Position numbers and translations under genes: made by a program. The notes below the pieces were generated by a model. That model ran no database searches, had not been told where the DNA came from, and was given only the letters and a program-made list of their open reading frames with translations. Source: Streptomyces lateritius (GTDB lineage Bacteria > Actinomycetota > Actinomycetes > Streptomycetales > Streptomycetaceae). Taken from it: a stretch of 64,000 bases of DNA. Below are positions 17,299 to 26,325 of the stretch, one piece after another. Location: assembly GCF_014649715.1 (NCBI RefSeq), contig NZ_BMTO01000007.1, forward strand, positions 92,536 through 156,535. Direction: 5' to 3'. Each line of letters starts with the position of its first letter. The stretch's first letter is position 1.

Positions 17299-18177
17299 TC
17301 AGCGTTCGAGAGACGCGGCGTCCCCCATCACGACCACCGGATGCTGATCGGGATCGAGGGCGCGCAGCAGTTCCTTCATGTGCTGCTTCGCCACGCTCAC
17401 GCACGCCTGTGTGGGCCCACCGTGGTCGACGTGCAGCCAGATGCCGCCGCCCTTGTCCGCGCCGAGCGGGCGGGTCCAGTCGAGGGGCGAGGTGCCGGGC
17501 TTGCGGTTGTAGTTGATCGCCACGACGTAGTCGAAGGAGCCTGCGAGCGGCTCGCCTTCGAATCCCGTGCCGTTGATGGTGAAACCGCGCCCTTGGTCGT
17601 ACGGCAGCTCGGTGCCGGGATCGGCGAGCAGCCCGCCGGCGTCAGTCAGGGTGAACACGCCGATGGGTGAGCGGAGGTCGCCGACGTGGTGGTCGTCCGT
17701 CCAGCCTTTGAGAGCGTTGTGGGCCGGCCAGGTGGCCCCCGGCTCCCAGCCCGCGCCCGTGCGCCGGTACAGCACCATCTGCGACGTCGAGGAGTTCTTG
17801 TCCCGGCCCTTGACCAGGACGACCTGGCGGGCCTTCCCGGGGATGCCGGCCAGCGTACGGGGCCCCAGGCCCGGCAGCCGCGCGGGGCTGGTGTTGTTCG
17901 AGGACTCCTGCGTGGGCCTGGTCAGGGTCGTGCCGGGGGCGGCGGACGCCGTGGCCGGTACGTCATGCGCTCCGGCGGCTGCCGGCCGGCCGTCGTGCGC
18001 CGCCCGGACACCCGTCCCCGTTCCGCCGCATCCGGTGAGCGTAACGAGCAGGGCCAGGCCGGCGGCCGATATCCCGAGACGGCTCGCGCCGCGTCTTGTA
18101 GAGGTGGTCGCTTGTCCGTTGCCGGCCCAGTCACGAAGGCACCGGAGCCCGGGCGGACGACGAGTTGATGAAGTCAT
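17299..18177 (-). CDS. L,D-transpeptidase (YkuD) family lipoprotein
   Basis: About 292 residues. The LVTLTGCGG lipobox gives a lipoprotein anchor. The C-terminal half is a YkuD-type domain with DLRSPIGVFTL, the INYNRKPG region and the catalytic stretch GIWLHVDHGGPTQACVSV, whose His and Cys fit the H-x-G...C signature. Such enzymes cross-link peptidoglycan (3-3 links) or are related hydrolase-like variants. ATG 18177 was picked; an upstream in-frame ATG at 18222 is possible, and neither has a strong ribosome binding site. The N-terminal extension before the lipobox is longer than usual. Confidence 0.8.
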   Translation of the reverse strand: MTSSTRRPPGLRCLRDWAGNGQATTSTRRGASRLGISAAGLALLVTLTGCGGTGTGVRAAHDGRPAAAGAHDVPATASAAPGTTLTRPTQESSNNTSPARLPGLGPRTLAGIPGKARQVVLVKGRDKNSSTSQMVLYRRTGAGWEPGATWPAHNALKGWTDDHHVGDLRSPIGVFTLTDAGGLLADPGTELPYDQGRGFTINGTGFEGEPLAGSFDYVVAINYNRKPGTSPLDWTRPLGADKGGGIWLHVDHGGPTQACVSVAKQHMKELLRALDPDQHPVVVMGDAASLER

Positions 18178-18496
18178 GGTCGTCAGACTGAAGGAGACAT
18201 ATGAGGAACTCGTCAGGCCCATGCCCCCCGCTCTGAGCTGCGGCCGGCCTGGGCTGCGGCCGGCCGACAGACCTGCCGGGATCCGCGAGGCGGCGAGGTT
18301 GCTGCGGTCCTCGAGGTCTCCGGCGTGCGTACGTGAGGCGGGTCACCGGGCCGTGGGAAGGCAGACCACGGTGCGCGCGGCACGGTGAGTCGACGCGCTC
18401 CGACATCCTGAGGTGCGGATATCAGGAAGTTGTGAGGGTGTGGGAAGCCCCTCAACCGGTCCTGGACACCGATCACACCCGCTTAGAGTCAGCTGC
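18178..18496. promoter_or_regulatory. Divergent promoter region of transpeptidase and two-component system
   Basis: About 320 bp. A -10-like TAGAGT at 18484-18489 lies seven bases before the GTG of the response regulator, so that transcript may be leaderless. No gene or known operator was recognised. Confidence 0.4.
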
Positions 18497-19186
18497 GTGT
18501 GCGCACATATTCTGGTCGCGGAAGACGACACCATGCAGGCTGAGCTCATACGGCGGCTGCTGCTTCGGGAGGGTCACACCTCCGTCGTGGTCTCCGACGG
18601 GCGGGCCGCGATCGACGAGGCCACAAGCCGCAGACCCGACCTGGTCGTCCTGGACCTCATGCTGCCCAAGATCGATGGTCTCGGCGTGTGCCGAGTGCTG
18701 CGGCAGAACGGGAACGTACCCGTTCTCATGCTCACCGCCCGCTCCACCGAGGACGACGTACTGCTCGGCCTCGAGATCGGTGCGGACGACTACATGACCA
18801 AGCCGTACAGCCCACGGGAACTGATGGCCCGCATACGCACCGTGCTGCGCCGCACTCTCCGCCCCGCCGACGACTCCCCCGTGCTCCGCGCGGGCGGCAT
18901 CACCGTCGACCCCGCACGGCACGAGGTCACCTGCGACGGCGTACCCGTCTCGTGCACACCGGGCGAGTTCGCCATCCTCCACGCCATGACCGAGGCGCCC
19001 GACCGGGTCTTCTCGCGCCGTCAACTGCTACAGCACACCCAGGGCCACGACCGCGCCTCCACCGAGCGTGCCATCGACGTACACATCATGAACCTGCGCA
19101 AGAAGATCGAGACCGACCCGCGCAGGCCCGTCCGGCTGCTGACCGTCTTCGGCATCGGCTACAAGCTCACCGGACAGCCGTCATGA
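18497..19186 (+). CDS. OmpR-type response regulator
   Basis: 229 residues. The receiver domain starts at once (ILVAEDDTMQAELIRRLLL) and has acidic pocket residues, the phospho-Asp in DLVVLDLMLP (about residue 54), Thr in MLTARS and Lys in TKPYSPREL. The C-terminal winged helix (about 130-225) ends with VHIMNLRKKIE and LLTVFGIGYKL, the classic OmpR/PhoB pattern. GTG 18497 gives an N-terminus right at the first strand, matching a leaderless start. It overlaps the kinase gene by ATGA, so the two are translated together. The signal is unknown; the adjacent transpeptidase hints at an envelope role. Confidence 0.93.
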   Translation: MCAHILVAEDDTMQAELIRRLLLREGHTSVVVSDGRAAIDEATSRRPDLVVLDLMLPKIDGLGVCRVLRQNGNVPVLMLTARSTEDDVLLGLEIGADDYMTKPYSPRELMARIRTVLRRTLRPADDSPVLRAGGITVDPARHEVTCDGVPVSCTPGEFAILHAMTEAPDRVFSRRQLLQHTQGHDRASTERAIDVHIMNLRKKIETDPRRPVRLLTVFGIGYKLTGQPS

Positions 19187-21009
19187 CGCCTGGTCCACGC
19201 ATGCCCTGGCACAAGAGCCTGCTGGTACGACTGCTCCTCACCACCATCGCCATCGCCGTGGTCTCCGTGGGAGCCACCGCCTGGCTGGCCGTGCAGACCA
19301 CCACGCGGGCCATCCAGGAGGAGCGCGGTCAGGTGCTCTCCGACGACACCGACATCCTGCGGCAGCTCAGTGGCTTCGCCGCGACCCACGCCGACTGGAG
19401 CGGCGTGCAGTCCCCGGTGCGCGCCCTCTCCCACACCATGGGACGGCGCATCGCCCTGGTGGCGGAGGACGGCCGCACCATCGCCGACTCCGCCGCCCCC
19501 GGCACCGCCCTGCCCGCGCGCGCCTCAGCCACCGTCGACCCGCTGAACACCGACACCTACACCGAACCGGGCGCCCAGCTCGCCGGGATCGACCCGCGGG
19601 CGGTGGGGCCGTATCTCCTCCCAGCGGCGGAACGGGCACAGGTGAAGGCCCTCGCCCACAAGCGTCTGACCTGTGTGCGCGCGTACCTGAGCGGCGGCAG
19701 CGTCCGGCAGCTTCCCAGCGGCCGCTCCGTAGTCATCCTTGACGGGGGAGAGGCGTCCGTCCCCTCGGAATGCGCGGACGGAGCGCTCAGCACCCCCACC
19801 CGCACCGAGCAGAAGGCACTGGACGAACTCAGCTCCCTGACCGCCCCCTGCCTCAGCCTGGACGGCGAGAAGGAGCGGGCAGCCACCCCGCCCACCGGAT
19901 TCGGAAGCGATTTCATACCCGGCTCGACCACCGCGACCGACGCCCCCGGCCGCCGTCCCAGTGGCAGCCGGCAGACACAGAAGTGTCTCGACGACGCGCG
20001 CCGCACGCAACTCGACCCGTACGTCGCCCCCAGAGCGAGGCTCTATCTGGGCGCCCTCGGCCAACAGCCCTCGGGCTTCGACCTCTCCCCCGCGAACAAG
20101 GCCAGAATCGTCGGTGTCGCTGGGCTGGTCCTCGTCGTCACCGTCGCCATGACCACAGTCGTCGCGATCCGCCTCGTCCGTCCCCTGCGGGCCCTGACAG
20201 CCGCGGCCCAGCAGCCACCGCAACGGCACACACGCGTCGCCGTCACCACCAAGGACGAGACCGGCTACCTTGCCGCCGCCTTCAATGACCTCACCGCACG
20301 TCGCCAACAACTGGAGGCACAGCGCAAGGCCATGGTCAGCGACATCGCCCACGAGCTGCGGACCCCGCTGACCAATATCCGCGGCTGGCTGGAGGTCACC
20401 CGCGACGGGCTGCTCGAGCCGGATCCGGACCTCATCGCCTCCCTGCACGACGAGGCACTGCTCCTGCAGCACATCATCGACGATCTGCAGGACCTCGCCG
20501 CCGCCGACGCCGGCACCCTGGCACTGCACCGCGAATGCGTACGCGCGGATGACCTCGTCGCCCAGACGGTGTCGGCCCACCGTACCCGGGCGGCGTCCTC
20601 GGACATCCGCCTGCGCACCAGCACCGATCCCGGCCTCAGCCTGGACGCCGACCCGGTGAGGATGCGGCAGGTCCTGGGCAACCTGACCTCCAACGCGCTC
20701 CGGCACACCCCGGCGGGCGGCACTGTCACACTCACCGCCCGACAAGCCGGCGAGCTGGCCGTCCTCACCGTGGAGGACACCGGCAGCGGCATCACTGCCG
20801 AAGACCTCCCCCACGTCTTCGAGCGCTTCTGGCGGGCCGAGAAGTCCCGCAGCAGAAGCACCGGCGGCAGTGGCCTGGGCCTGTCCATCGTCCGCCAGTT
20901 CGTCGAGGCACACGAGGGAACCGTCACCGTCGACAGTGAGCCCGGCAAGGGTTGTGTGTTCACCATCAGGCTCCCCCGGGCGCACCACGCGGACCGACGA
21001 ACCCCATGA
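19183..21009 (+). CDS. Membrane sensor histidine kinase
   Basis: 608 residues. One membrane helix lies at about 14-36 and a second at about 310-330 (VGVAGLVLVVTVAMTTVVA). They frame a 270-residue extracytoplasmic sensor domain containing paired Cys residues (CVRAYL, PSECAD, PCLSL, KCLDD). HAMP follows, then the phospho-acceptor His in MVSDIAHELRTPLTNIRGWL, the N box in LGNLTSNALRH, G1 in DTGSGI, the F box in FERFW and G2 in GGSGLGLSIV. It is the partner of the preceding regulator. The four sensor Cys may form disulfides. Confidence 0.93.
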   Translation: MTPGPRMPWHKSLLVRLLLTTIAIAVVSVGATAWLAVQTTTRAIQEERGQVLSDDTDILRQLSGFAATHADWSGVQSPVRALSHTMGRRIALVAEDGRTIADSAAPGTALPARASATVDPLNTDTYTEPGAQLAGIDPRAVGPYLLPAAERAQVKALAHKRLTCVRAYLSGGSVRQLPSGRSVVILDGGEASVPSECADGALSTPTRTEQKALDELSSLTAPCLSLDGEKERAATPPTGFGSDFIPGSTTATDAPGRRPSGSRQTQKCLDDARRTQLDPYVAPRARLYLGALGQQPSGFDLSPANKARIVGVAGLVLVVTVAMTTVVAIRLVRPLRALTAAAQQPPQRHTRVAVTTKDETGYLAAAFNDLTARRQQLEAQRKAMVSDIAHELRTPLTNIRGWLEVTRDGLLEPDPDLIASLHDEALLLQHIIDDLQDLAAADAGTLALHRECVRADDLVAQTVSAHRTRAASSDIRLRTSTDPGLSLDADPVRMRQVLGNLTSNALRHTPAGGTVTLTARQAGELAVLTVEDTGSGITAEDLPHVFERFWRAEKSRSRSTGGSGLGLSIVRQFVEAHEGTVTVDSEPGKGCVFTIRLPRAHHADRRTP

Positions 21010-21029
21010 CGTGCGCAGCGCGCGGCACA

Positions 21030-21569
21030 GCCGACGGATGTGCACGCGACGGGCCTCCGGACGAGAGGGTTCACGTCTCCGCCTCGCGCGGGATGGCACG
21101 TCCAGCTCCGCGCTCACCTGCGCGTCGTGGAGATCCGAGGTGTCCCACAGACATCGTTGACGCACCCTGGGACTAAAGCGGGTCTTGAACATGTGGCGGC
21201 GGGTGTCGCTGTCGTTGCGCCGACCCCCGTGCCAGATGCCGTGGTGCAGAAACACCACCGTGCCGGCCGGGCAGACCAACCGGTCCTGACCGCGCAGGTT
21301 CTGGTGGCGGCCGGTGTCCGATTCGTTGGTCCGTCGCACATGGCTGCCCGGCACGCTGAGCGTTCCGTCCATCTCCAGCGTCACGGTCTGCGGGTAGTAC
21401 ATCAACTGGACATCGAAGGCGTCCGGTCGGACGTCGATGATGGCGTCCCCGTGCAACGCCTGCGCGGCCCCGCCGTGAGGCGCGCGCGTATGCACGAACT
21501 GGTGGTCCACCCACGGCTCCGGGCCGACCAGGCTGTGCAGTGCCCCTGTCACCTGGGGCAGTTCCAGCA
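21030..21569 (-). pseudogene. Truncated phytanoyl-CoA dioxygenase (PhyH) family gene
   Basis: Minus-strand translation gives the central and distal part of a PhyH-type Fe(II)/2-oxoglutarate oxygenase: LLELPQVTGALHSLVG, the iron-binding HGD in QALHGDAIIDVRPD, and the distal His region VVFLHHGIWHGG followed by RRHMFKTRFSPRV. The N-terminal third is absent and the frame begins at the end of the IS element, so the insertion broke the gene. The C-terminal tail after SAELDVP also looks shifted. The rest of the gene is not found beyond the IS. Confidence 0.7.
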
Positions 21570-22420
21570 ACCTTCGGGCCGGGCCAGGCGACGGGTCATG
21601 AGGGCGGCCATCGACCAGTAGATCATCGCCTCGGCACTGGCGATACGACGCTCGAAGTCACGGGCCAGGCGGCGGCTTCGCATGAGGTGCGCGAAGAGAC
21701 GCTCGACGATCCACTGCTTGGGCACGAATCCCTTCATATTGTCGCTGCGCTTGACGATCGCCAGGACCAGGGTGAACGCGGCCAGGCAGTGCTCGATCAG
21801 ACTGCCGGTGTAGCCGCCATCGGCCCAGACCAGGGCCAAGCGATGGTGAGCGGCAGCCACCTGTTCCAGCAGGATGTGGGCAGCGGCGCGATCGCCCACA
21901 TCCGCAGCGGTGACCATCACGCCCAGCAGCAGGCCGAGGGTGTCGACCACGACGTGCCGCTTGCGTCCGTTGACCAGCTTGCCGCCGTCGAAGCCACGGG
22001 TGCCGGCGCCGACCACGGCATCCGCCTTGACCGACTGCGAATCAATCACCCCAGCCGAGGGCAGGGCATCGTGCCCTGACCTCTCCCGGACCTGCCCGCA
22101 GCCGGTCATGGAACTCCCGGACCAGGCCGCGATCGCGCCAGCGGCGGAAGAACGCATGGACCCGGTCCCACGGCGGGGAAGTCGGCCGGCATCGCCCGCC
22201 ACTTGATGCCGTTGTCCACGAGATAGCCGATCGCGTCCAGCACCGCCCGGTGGCAGTACGCTTCCGGCTGCCCGCCCTGGCCCTGCATCCAACCCGGCAC
22301 CGGCAGCAGCGGCCGCACCACCACCCACTCCGCGTCCGTCATGTCGCTCGGATACCGACGCTCTCGCAGGCGATTGTCGGCAGCGTTTCCGAACCGGTGA
22401 GCCAGACAGTCACACTCCCG
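21570..22420 (-). mobile_element. Degenerate IS5-like insertion sequence with DDE transposase
   Basis: The transposase is split over three frames on the minus strand. The first part is RRYPSDMTDAEWVVVRPLLP through DNGIKWRAMPADFP. Next comes WDRVHAFFRRWRDRGLVREF, reached after one inserted base near 22172. Last is GVIDSQSVKADAVVGAGTRG with GLLLGVMVTAADVGDRAAA and the ending FERRIASAEAMIYWSMAALM, reached after a second shift near 22095. The motifs are those of IS5/IS1182-type DDE enzymes (DSQS, WADGGYTG, E near FERRI). I could not define terminal repeats, so the limits are approximate. It appears inactive. Confidence 0.8.
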
Positions 22421-22545
22421 AGTACCCGCGGTGGACTGCACGGGCATCGGCACGCAAGACTGCGGCACCAGGGCCTCCTGATGCTCGGTGATTCGACACC
22501 AGCGAGCCGTTCAGGAAGCCCTCCTCGCATGCGCCGAGCACCCGA

Positions 22546-22573
22546 CGATCACCCAATCGAGACGGCCGTTCGA
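22546..22573 (+). repeat. 28-bp direct repeat, left copy
   Basis: This copy begins CGATCACCCAATCGAGAC and ends CCGTTCGA. It matches 25 of 28 bases at 23203-23230, in the same orientation, on the other side of the GNAT gene. Weaker similarity extends upstream (GCCGAGCA versus GCCGGGCA). Confidence 0.8.
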
Positions 22574-22608
22574 GCACCAAGTCCCCAGAGCATTACGACA
22601 AAAGCTAC

Positions 22609-23112
22609 TTACGCGTCGGGGTGCTCCGGCAGGGCGAGCCAGTCCGACCAGGAGATCTCGCGGCCGAGGAAGCGCGGCTGCTCGAACGGCCAATCGGCGG
22701 AGATCCACTGCGGCACCAGCTCGTCGAGGGCCTGCTCGACCTTGCTGCCCACCAGCTCGTCCACCACCCACCAGGAGATCTCGCCGTCCGCGCCAGCCCT
22801 CTCCGGTGGGTCGATGTAGACGCAGCCGAGCAGAGCTGTCTCCGCCGCGTCGAACAGCGCGTAGTTGAAAGACTGGTGTGCGGCGATCTCCTTCTCGTGC
22901 CGCAACAGGTCGGCCTGGTCGGCCTCGTATGTCATGGTGGCCGCGGGCCAGCCCCAGGCTGGGCCGAAGATGGTCCACAGCCGCTCGCGCGAACCCATCA
23001 CGGCCGGATAGTCGAGCGGGGTGTCCGCCTCCCGGATCGGCCGCAGGTGATGACCACTGCCCGGCAGCGGTACCAGGACGGGATGGACGAAGTCATCGGG
23101 GAGCCAGCTCAT
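22609..23112 (-). CDS. GNAT-like N-acetyltransferase
   Basis: 167 residues. The layout fits GNAT proteins: an N-terminal strand with LRPIREADTPLDYPAVM, a central strand pair (NYALFDAAETALLGCVYIDPPERA), the DGEISWWVVDELVGSKVE segment that stands for the acetyl-CoA-binding region, and a C-terminal PRFLGREISWSDWLALP. The canonical R/Q-x-x-G-x-G/A loop is not clear, so the call is at family level only. ATG 23112 was chosen because the protein pattern begins there. The gene is bracketed by the 28-bp direct repeats, which suggests it arrived or was duplicated as a unit. Confidence 0.65.
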   Translation of the reverse strand: MSWLPDDFVHPVLVPLPGSGHHLRPIREADTPLDYPAVMGSRERLWTIFGPAWGWPAATMTYEADQADLLRHEKEIAAHQSFNYALFDAAETALLGCVYIDPPERAGADGEISWWVVDELVGSKVEQALDELVPQWISADWPFEQPRFLGREISWSDWLALPEHPDA

Positions 23113-23558
23113 AGCGCCCGACCGTAGCAGCGCGCGGCCGTCCGCTCCCCTGGATTTTCCCCGTATACCGCCAGGCCCTGCTCTCATGCCGGGCAGTGCC
23201 CGCGATCACCCGATCGAGACTCCCGTTCGATCGACAGACTCCATGATCGGTATGGCAACGACCTCTCAGGCTCCCTACTCGGCCGGGCGACGGGGGGACG
23301 TGTTGGGGACATCCCGCGCCAGTGCGGCGCCTCGTCGGCGGCGGACCCACTGCGTGTCCCCCAGGCGCGGCGACGCCCGGACCGTACTGGTGCGCATCGT
23401 GAACCGCTCGTCACGTGAGCCGTTCGAGCAGGCCGGCGACGCTCCGCGCCCAGCGATCCTGGGCCGCAGAAGGAAAGCCAGGCAGTGGCGGAAAGGACGC
23501 CGAGCCCACACCGCTCACCCCTCGGCGGCCGAGCGTGGAGCTGAATCACGCATTGACT
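23113..23558. other. Spacer with the second 28-bp repeat, no gene recognised
   Basis: It contains the right copy of the direct repeat (23203-23230). On the minus strand, DRWARSVAGLLERLT before a stop near 23416 could be the last residues of a lost gene, but this is too short to name. No other feature was seen. Confidence 0.35.
23203..23230 (+). repeat. 28-bp direct repeat, right copy
   Basis: This copy begins CGATCACCCGATCGAGAC and ends CCGTTCGA. It differs from the left copy at three positions. Confidence 0.8.
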
Positions 23559-23572
23559 TCGAAGCGCTTCGA
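23559..23572. promoter_or_regulatory. LacI-family operator, perfect palindrome
   Basis: TCGAAGCGCTTCGA, a perfect 14-bp palindrome. It is the first of two in front of the disrupted solute-binding gene and the GH42-GH43-GH5 run. Confidence 0.8.
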
Positions 23573-23678
23573 CGATGCCATCGTGCGGGTGAGCCGCCAA
23601 GGGGCCAATACGAAGAAAAGTGCCTCACGGCAAGGGTCTTGTTCCCCGCGAAACTTGTCCGTTAACTTACGTCCGGAA

Positions 23679-23692
23679 GTGAAGCGCTTCGA
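23679..23692. promoter_or_regulatory. LacI-family operator, second copy
   Basis: GTGAAGCGCTTCGA keeps the perfect 10-base core GAAGCGCTTC. It is centred 120 bases from the previous site and 30 bases before the ATG of the truncated solute-binding gene. Confidence 0.8.
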
Positions 23693-23717
23693 CATCGGGC
23701 GCAGGAAGGCCGCCGCC

Positions 23718-23890
23718 ATGAGCCATGAGTTGAACCGCAGAAGCGCCGTCGGCGCGGCAGCCTCGCTCGCGTGAGCGGTCCCACCGACACCCGCCGCTCT
23801 CCGGCGGTCGAGCAGATGATCGGCCGGCTGACCGCCGCCCTGCGGGGCGAGCAGCCCGAGGAGGAACAAGTACTGCCGGCACCGACCTGA
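23718..23890 (+). pseudogene. Fusion of a solute-binding protein signal stub and a LacI C-terminal stub
   Basis: ATG 23718 encodes MSHELNRRSAVGAAASLA, then a stop. This is the twin-arginine start of a secreted sugar-binding protein, cut off after 18 codons. It is followed by SPAVEQMIGRLTAALRGEQP and EEEQVLPAPT, then a stop, which resembles the last strand and helix of a LacI-family protein. Two deletion events appear to have removed an ABC importer and a regulator gene, leaving the promoter and operators to drive GH42 directly. Confidence 0.5.
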
Positions 23891-23936
23891 CGGCCCGGCA
23901 GAGCACAACTCGACTCTCCGTACCCGAGGAACCGTC

Positions 23937-25922
23937 ATGACGACTCGCAGCATCACCGACCGCCTGGGCGGCCTGGCCTTCGGCGGGGACTACAACCCCG
24001 AGCAGTGGGACGAGCCGGTCTGGAAGGAGGACGACGAGCTCATGCGCCGGGCCCGGGTCAACCTCGCCACTCTGGGAGTCTTCTCGTGGGCCTTGCTCGA
24101 ACCGGAGGAGGCACGCTACGACTTCGCGTGGCTCGACGCCCACATCGACCGCCTCCACGCGAACGGCGTGGCTGTCGACCTCGCCACCCCGACGGCCTCT
24201 CCCCCGCCCTGGTTCACTCTGGCCCACCCCGACGCGCTGGCGGTCCGGCCCGACGGCACCCGCCTCGTCCACGGCAGCCGCGACACGTACTGCCTCGCCG
24301 CCCCCGCCTACCGCAGCGCGGCCCGCCGGATCGCCTCCGCGCTCGCTGAGCGATACGGCGACCATCCCGCCCTCGCGCTGTGGCACGTGCACAACGAGTA
24401 CGGCACCCTCTGCTGGTGCGACCACACGGCCGCAGCCTTCCGGGTGTGGCTGCGTGCCCGCCACGGCTCGCTGGACGCCCTCAACGAGGCCTGGGGAACG
24501 GCCTTCTGGAGCCAGCGCTACACGTCGTGGGAGCAGGTGCTGCCGCCGCGCGCGACGCAGTGGCACAAGAACCCAGGCCAGGCACTGGACTTCCACCGCT
24601 TCTGGTCCGACGAGATCATCGCCGCCTACCGCGAGCAGCGGGACGCGATCCGCGCGCACAGCGACCGGCCGGTGACGACCAACCTGATGCTGCCCGCGTA
24701 CCAGAACATCGACCTGTGGGCCTTCGCCCGGGAGCTCGACGTGGTCACCTGCGACCAGTACCCGAGCGCACCCGGCCTGGCGGCCGCCGCCGACGTCGCC
24801 TTCCACGCGGACCGCGCCCGCTCCCTGGGCGGCGGCCGTCCCTGGCTGCTGATGGAGCAGGGCACCAATACGGTGTACGACGGCGACCGGGTCCTCGCCA
24901 AGGACCCCGGTGACATCCTGCGCCACACCCTCGGTCACATCGCGCGGGGCTCGGAAGGCGCCCTCTTCTTCCAGTGGCGGCAGTCCCGTGCCGGCGCCGA
25001 GACATGGCACTCGGCGATGGTGCCGCACGCCGGACCCGACAGCCGGATCTTCCGCGAGGTCACGCAGACCGGCGAGGTGGTCGCCCGCCTCGGCGAGCTG
25101 GCGGGATCGACGGTGTCCGCGTCGGTGGCCGTCCTGCACGACCCGGACGCGTGGTGGGCACTCGGCGTGGACGGTCTGCCCTCCCCTGAGCTCGACTACC
25201 ACACGGCACTCGCCCGGGCGCATCGCCCGCTGTGGGACGCCGGCGTCACGGTCGACTTCGCCCACCCCGAACATGAGTTGAGCCACTACCCGCTCGTCGT
25301 CGCACCGGCCTTGTTCCTCCTCTCCGACCGGGCGGCCGAGAATCTGCGCCGCTACGTCGCCGACGGCGGGACGCTCCTCGTCCATCACGCGAGCGGCTAC
25401 GCCGACGGGCGCCTCCACGCCCGCCTCGGCGGCTACCCGGCCGCCCCCCTGCGCGAGGCGCTGGGCATCCGCGTCGAGGAGTACCGGCCGCTGCGGCAGG
25501 ACGAGCGGATCACCCTGTCGGACGGGTCGCACGGCATTGTCTGGAGCGAGTCGCTGCGTACCGAAGGCGCGGAGACGCTCGCCACCTACACCCACGGCAT
25601 GCTCACGGGCAGCCCGGCCTTCACCCGGCACCACTACGGCACCGGACAGGGCTGGTATCTCTCCACCCGCCTGGACGACACCGACTACGCCGCCCTGGTC
25701 GCCCGCCTGCTGAAGGAGGCCGGCGTCGAACCGGACGTACCGGGTCTGCCGGCCGGTGTGGAAGCCGTCAGCCGACACGCACCCGACGGCCGCCGCTGGC
25801 AGGTCCTGCTCAACCACACCCCCGAGGCCGTGCCCCTGCCGGACCCCGCCCACGACCTGCTCACCGATGCCCTCGCCCACGAACTGCCGCCCGGCGCTTG
25901 CGCGGTTCTGCGCGGGCACTGA
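23937..25922 (+). CDS. GH42 beta-galactosidase
   Basis: 661 residues, no signal peptide, so cytoplasmic. It removes beta-linked galactose (or alpha-arabinopyranose) from imported oligosaccharides. The TIM barrel starts FGGDYNPEQWDEPVWKEDD. The acid/base Glu154 lies in WHVHNEYG and the nucleophile Glu307 in WLLMEQGTN. The beta-galactosidase trimerisation domain (about 395-600) and a C-terminal strand domain ending GACAVLRGH complete the family length. ATG 23937 has GAGGAA 8 bases upstream. It is the first intact gene behind two operators and lies in a run with GH43 and GH5. Confidence 0.94.
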   Translation: MTTRSITDRLGGLAFGGDYNPEQWDEPVWKEDDELMRRARVNLATLGVFSWALLEPEEARYDFAWLDAHIDRLHANGVAVDLATPTASPPPWFTLAHPDALAVRPDGTRLVHGSRDTYCLAAPAYRSAARRIASALAERYGDHPALALWHVHNEYGTLCWCDHTAAAFRVWLRARHGSLDALNEAWGTAFWSQRYTSWEQVLPPRATQWHKNPGQALDFHRFWSDEIIAAYREQRDAIRAHSDRPVTTNLMLPAYQNIDLWAFARELDVVTCDQYPSAPGLAAAADVAFHADRARSLGGGRPWLLMEQGTNTVYDGDRVLAKDPGDILRHTLGHIARGSEGALFFQWRQSRAGAETWHSAMVPHAGPDSRIFREVTQTGEVVARLGELAGSTVSASVAVLHDPDAWWALGVDGLPSPELDYHTALARAHRPLWDAGVTVDFAHPEHELSHYPLVVAPALFLLSDRAAENLRRYVADGGTLLVHHASGYADGRLHARLGGYPAAPLREALGIRVEEYRPLRQDERITLSDGSHGIVWSESLRTEGAETLATYTHGMLTGSPAFTRHHYGTGQGWYLSTRLDDTDYAALVARLLKEAGVEPDVPGLPAGVEAVSRHAPDGRRWQVLLNHTPEAVPLPDPAHDLLTDALAHELPPGACAVLRGH

Positions 25923-25938
25923 TCTAGAAAGGGCCGCC

Positions 25939-26188
25939 ATGGCCACGGAACGAGGGGACCTTCCACTGGGGGCACGAGGCCCTTCACCTCACGATCGTCC
26001 TCGATGACGAGGGCAGCCCTCGCCTCACGCACCTCGGACCGCCCGGCGAAGCGCAGCGGCTCTCCGGTGCGTCCCTGCCCCTGGTGGAGGTGACGGCCAC
26101 GGGTCACGGCCGCAGCTGGTCGGGCAACCGCCTGATCGGGAGTGTCGACCTGCTCCACCTCTCGGTCAGTCGGGCCGTTTCCGGCTGA
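25939..26188 (+). pseudogene. N-terminal relic of a GH36 alpha-galactosidase
   Basis: After ATG 25939 the frame is broken by one extra G in a GGGG run (25954-25957). From 25958 the sequence reads TFHWGHEALHLTIVLDDEGS, then LTHLGPPGEAQRL and GRSWSGNRLIGS, the typical start of actinobacterial GH36 alpha-galactosidases. Homology ends around 26150 and a stop follows at 26186. The catalytic barrel is missing entirely. A further short frame (26202-26282, AELSLPLPTAPSAVPLRITP) looks like the end of another lost protein. Confidence 0.7.
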
Positions 26189-26325
26189 ACGCCCGACAAC
26201 CGCCGAGCTGAGCCTGCCCCTGCCCACCGCGCCGTCCGCCGTCCCGCTCCGCATCACCCCCACGGATCCCGGCACTCCCTGAACCGCCCCACGCCCGAAT
26301 CACCAATTGACGAGAGGACCATCGG

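Noticed and set aside
23667..25946. A 759-codon minus-strand frame over GH42
   Set aside because: Shadow of a well-supported GH42 enzyme; composition is not protein-like.
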